Shown: positions 6,027 through 8,033 of the stretch, one piece after another
Numbering within the stretch: the first letter of the stretch is position 1
How the letters are laid out: the number at the start of each line of letters is the position of its first letter
Assembly: GCA_028715315.1 (NCBI GenBank)
Contig: JAQUSA010000038.1
Location: 1 to 8,033, forward strand
DNA length: 8,033 nucleotides
Origin: Candidatus Omnitrophota bacterium
Lineage (GTDB): Bacteria > Omnitrophota > Gorgyraeia > Pluralincolimonadales > Pluralincolimonadaceae
Direction of reading: 5' to 3'
Notes under the pieces: model-generated
What the model was told of the DNA's origin: nothing
The model's database searches: none
Seen by the model: only the letters and a program-made list of their open reading frames with translations
Translations under genes and position numbers: made by a program

Positions 6027-7078
6027 GTAACTATAGAATTGCCGTAGTACCCGGCGACGGGACCGGCCCGGAAGTCGTTAACGAGGGCCTCAAGGTCATC
6101 AAGGCCGCTTCGGAAAAATTCGGTTTCAAATATGAGACGAATATATTCGATTTCAGCGGCGAACGCTACCTGAGGACCGGCAAGACGGTCGATGACAAGG
6201 ATGTCGAGGAGCTCAGGAAGTATAACGCCATATATCTCGGCGCGGTAGGGCATCCGGAAGTAAAACCCGGCATACTCGAGACGCAGGTACTGTTAAAGCT
6301 GCGGTTCGCGCTCGACCAGTACATAAACCTCAGGCCGGTAAAGCTGTACAATTCGGCGTATTGCCCGCTCAAGGACAAGAAGCCCGAGGATATAGATTTC
6401 GTCGTCGTGCGCGAGAACTCCGAAGGCCTCTACAAGGGCATGGGAGAGTTCCAGAAGAAGGGCACGTCCGATGAGGTCGCGATACAGATATCGTACAATA
6501 CGCGCAAGGGCGTCGAGCGCTGCATACGCTATGCGTTTGAGTTGTGCATGAAACGCAACAAGAAAAAGAAGCTCACGCTCTGCGGCAAGACCAACGTGCT
6601 GACATACGCCTGGGACCTTTGGCAGAGGACGTTCAACGAGGTCGCCAAGGATTATCCCGGGGTCAAGACCGATTACGCGCATGTCGACGCCACTACGATG
6701 TGGTTCGTCAAGAACCCCGAATGGTTCGACGTGATCGTGACGGACAACCTCTTCGGCGACATCATAACCGACCTCGGCGCCATGATACAGGGCGGCATGG
6801 GCATCGCGGCGGGCGGGAATATCAACCCTAAAGGCGTCTCGATGTTCGAGCCGATAGGCGGTTCGGCGCCGAAGTATACAGGCCAGAATGTCATAAATCC
6901 ACTGGCGGCGATATGCGCCGGAGGCATGATGCTCGAGAACCTCGGTGAAGCGGAGGCCGGGAAGGCGATCGAGGGCGCGGTAATTAAATTGGTCAACACG
7001 AAATTGAAATCATTGGCAGCCGGGAAGATGGGCTATTCCACAAGCCAGGTAGGCGACCTGGTTGTCGAAAACCTATAA
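6023..7078 (+). CDS. leuB: 3-isopropylmalate dehydrogenase (isocitrate/isopropylmalate dehydrogenase family)
   Basis: Oxidises and decarboxylates 3-isopropylmalate to 2-ketoisocaproate in leucine synthesis, using a divalent metal and NAD(P). It is a 351-residue beta-decarboxylating dehydrogenase. Seen: VVPGDGTGPEVV (residues 8-19), LLKLRFALDQYINLRP with Arg94 and Arg104, VVRENSEGLY with Arg130 and Tyr137, GKTNVL with catalytic Lys189, and metal ligands Asp222, Asp246 and Asp250 in HVDATTMWF and TDNLFGDIITD. The substrate helix reads ETQVLLKLR (86-94), with the spacing of the actinobacterial-type LeuB rather than the T. thermophilus type. The coenzyme loop is GGSAPKYTGQNVINP (279-293): the first Gly replaces the usual His, and Lys284-Tyr285 replace the Asp-Ile typical of NAD-dependent LeuB. 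Its place after leuCD favours isopropylmalate (or 3-methylmalate) over isocitrate as substrate, but sequence alone does not exclude a related 2-hydroxyacid. It overlaps leuD by 4 nt. Confidence 0.88.
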   Translation: MSNYRIAVVPGDGTGPEVVNEGLKVIKAASEKFGFKYETNIFDFSGERYLRTGKTVDDKDVEELRKYNAIYLGAVGHPEVKPGILETQVLLKLRFALDQYINLRPVKLYNSAYCPLKDKKPEDIDFVVVRENSEGLYKGMGEFQKKGTSDEVAIQISYNTRKGVERCIRYAFELCMKRNKKKKLTLCGKTNVLTYAWDLWQRTFNEVAKDYPGVKTDYAHVDATTMWFVKNPEWFDVIVTDNLFGDIITDLGAMIQGGMGIAAGGNINPKGVSMFEPIGGSAPKYTGQNVINPLAAICAGGMMLENLGEAEAGKAIEGAVIKLVNTKLKSLAAGKMGYSTSQVGDLVVENL

Positions 7079-7086
7079 GGACGAAG

Positions 7087-8033
7087 ATGAAAAAGAAGAA
7101 TAGATATAATGTGGCGGTAGTCGGCGTCGGGGTCGTGGGCGTCGAGATGCTGCGCGTGCTGCGCCAGCGGAATTTTCCCGTAGGGGAATTGCGCGTCATG
7201 GCGCGCAGCGCGAGGGAGATAGACGTCGACGGGCAGAAGTATGCCGTGCAGGCGATATCTCCTGAAGGTTTTGACGGTATGGACATCGCGCTTTTCGCGG
7301 GCACCGAGGGCGAGAAGGGCGCCGCCGTGACCTTCGCTAAGGAGGCGGTAAAGAGGGGCTGTGTCGTGATAGACAACGGCGCTGATTTCCGTATGGACCC
7401 CGGCGTGCCGCTGGTCGTCCCCGAAGTCAACGGCAAGGACGTAAAGAAGCACAAGGGCATAATAGCGAACCCGAACTGCTCGACCGTACAGATGGTCGTT
7501 GCTCTCGAGCCGATACGCAGGAAGGCCGGGTTGAAGAGGATAATCGTGACCACCCTGCAGGCGTCCTCCGGGGCCGGCAAGAGCGCGGTGGAACAGCTTA
7601 AGGCCGAGAATGCCGCAATAGCGGCGGGCGGGTACGAGAGGATAGATGTTAACGTTGACCGTTCGATGCCGCAGCAGCTGGCATATAACGTCTTCCCGCA
7701 TATCGGCGGATTCGCCGAATGCGGTTATACCAGCGAAGAGTGGAAGCTAGTAAAAGAGACGCATAAGATAATGCATGATCCCAAAATAAAGGTCTCGGCG
7801 ACCACCGTCAGGGTGCCGGTAAGGACAGGACATTCCGAGTCTGTCTATATCGAGACCGCGAAACGGATAAGCCCGGACAGCGTGAGGAAGCTTCTCGCGA
7901 AGTCGGCGGGCATAGTAGTCATAGACGACGCCAAAAAGGGGCTTTATCCCATGCCTAAGGATGTCGAGGGCAGGGACGAGACCTTTGTCGGCCGCATACG
8001 CTGCGACTGTTCCGTGAAGAACGGCCTGTGGCT
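7087..8033 (+). CDS. asd: Aspartate-semialdehyde dehydrogenase, 3' end cut by window
   Basis: Reduces aspartyl-4-phosphate to aspartate semialdehyde, the branch point to lysine/diaminopimelate, threonine, methionine and isoleucine. The frame starts at ATG 7087, preceded by AAGGA (7077-7081) at 5 nt, and runs off the right edge after 315 codons; about 20-30 residues should be missing. Seen: the N-terminal Rossmann strand NVAVVGVGVVGVEML, VIDNGADFRMDP, VPLVVPEVNGKD, ANPNCSTVQM with nucleophile Cys131, LQASSGAGKSA, VFPHIGGF, RVPVRTGHSESVYIE with the conserved His249, and GRIRCD near the edge. NPNCST and the overall order separate it from the related ArgC (N-acetyl-glutamyl-phosphate reductase). 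The nucleotide loop G-V-G-V-V-G is one residue shorter than the usual GATGAVG. It sits 8 nt after leuB; leuB-asd adjacency is, as I recall, common in bacteria. Confidence 0.95.
   Translation, partial: MKKKNRYNVAVVGVGVVGVEMLRVLRQRNFPVGELRVMARSAREIDVDGQKYAVQAISPEGFDGMDIALFAGTEGEKGAAVTFAKEAVKRGCVVIDNGADFRMDPGVPLVVPEVNGKDVKKHKGIIANPNCSTVQMVVALEPIRRKAGLKRIIVTTLQASSGAGKSAVEQLKAENAAIAAGGYERIDVNVDRSMPQQLAYNVFPHIGGFAECGYTSEEWKLVKETHKIMHDPKIKVSATTVRVPVRTGHSESVYIETAKRISPDSVRKLLAKSAGIVVIDDAKKGLYPMPKDVEGRDETFVGRIRCDCSVKNGLW

Noticed and set aside
7087..8033. ArgC (N-acetyl-gamma-glutamyl-phosphate reductase) instead of Asd, given the nearby ArgA-like gene
   Set aside because: The active-site motif is NPNCST and the VPEVNG and GHSE motifs match Asd; ArgC has a GCYPT-type active-site motif.
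526..8033. A defence, secretion, phage or other undescribed multi-gene system
   Set aside because: Every gene has a clear housekeeping or known-family identity; there are no repeats, integrases, toxins, nucleases beyond Nth, or unexplained gaps.

Overview
The window holds nine genes, all on the + strand, packed almost without gaps. Every one belongs to a recognisable protein family. The DNA is moderately GC-rich, with heavy use of ATA (Ile) and AGG (Arg) codons. Together with short 'archaeal-type' LeuC/LeuD subunits and a bacterial Opp/Dpp ABC ATPase, MarC, GlgC and ThiG, this suggests an uncultured bacterium, possibly an Omnitrophota-like or related deep lineage. That placement is a weak inference from gene style and no marker gene supports it.

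Layout: (1) 1-504 is the C-terminal part of an oligopeptide/dipeptide ABC transporter ATPase, cut by the left edge. (2) A candidate sigma70-type promoter (472-500) lies over the end of that gene. (3) From 526 to the right edge eight genes follow as one probable transcription unit: a MarC-family membrane protein, glgC (ADP-glucose pyrophosphorylase), nth (endonuclease III), thiG (thiazole synthase), an ArgA-like GNAT acetyltransferase, leuC, leuD, a leuB-type dehydrogenase, and asd (aspartate-semialdehyde dehydrogenase, cut by the right edge). Junctions are +1, 0, -41, -1, -1, -4, -4 and +8 nt, so translational coupling is likely throughout.

Function: leuC, leuD and leuB cover isomerisation and oxidative decarboxylation of 2-isopropylmalate in leucine synthesis, or the equivalent citramalate steps toward isoleucine. 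asd provides aspartate semialdehyde for lysine, threonine and methionine. The GNAT protein may make N-acetylglutamate for arginine. These form an amino-acid-synthesis block. The upstream half mixes glycogen synthesis, DNA repair, thiamine synthesis and a membrane protein with no obvious pathway link. leuA, thiS, thiF, thiH and other glg genes are not in the window.

I found no RNA gene, mobile element, CRISPR array, phage gene or undescribed multi-gene system. The most interesting signals are at residue level. The LeuB coenzyme loop carries the Lys-Tyr pair typical of NADP-dependent isocitrate dehydrogenase. The Asd nucleotide loop is one residue shorter than the usual form. nth and thiG overlap by 41 nt in different frames. 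No gene-free stretch exceeds 21 nt.
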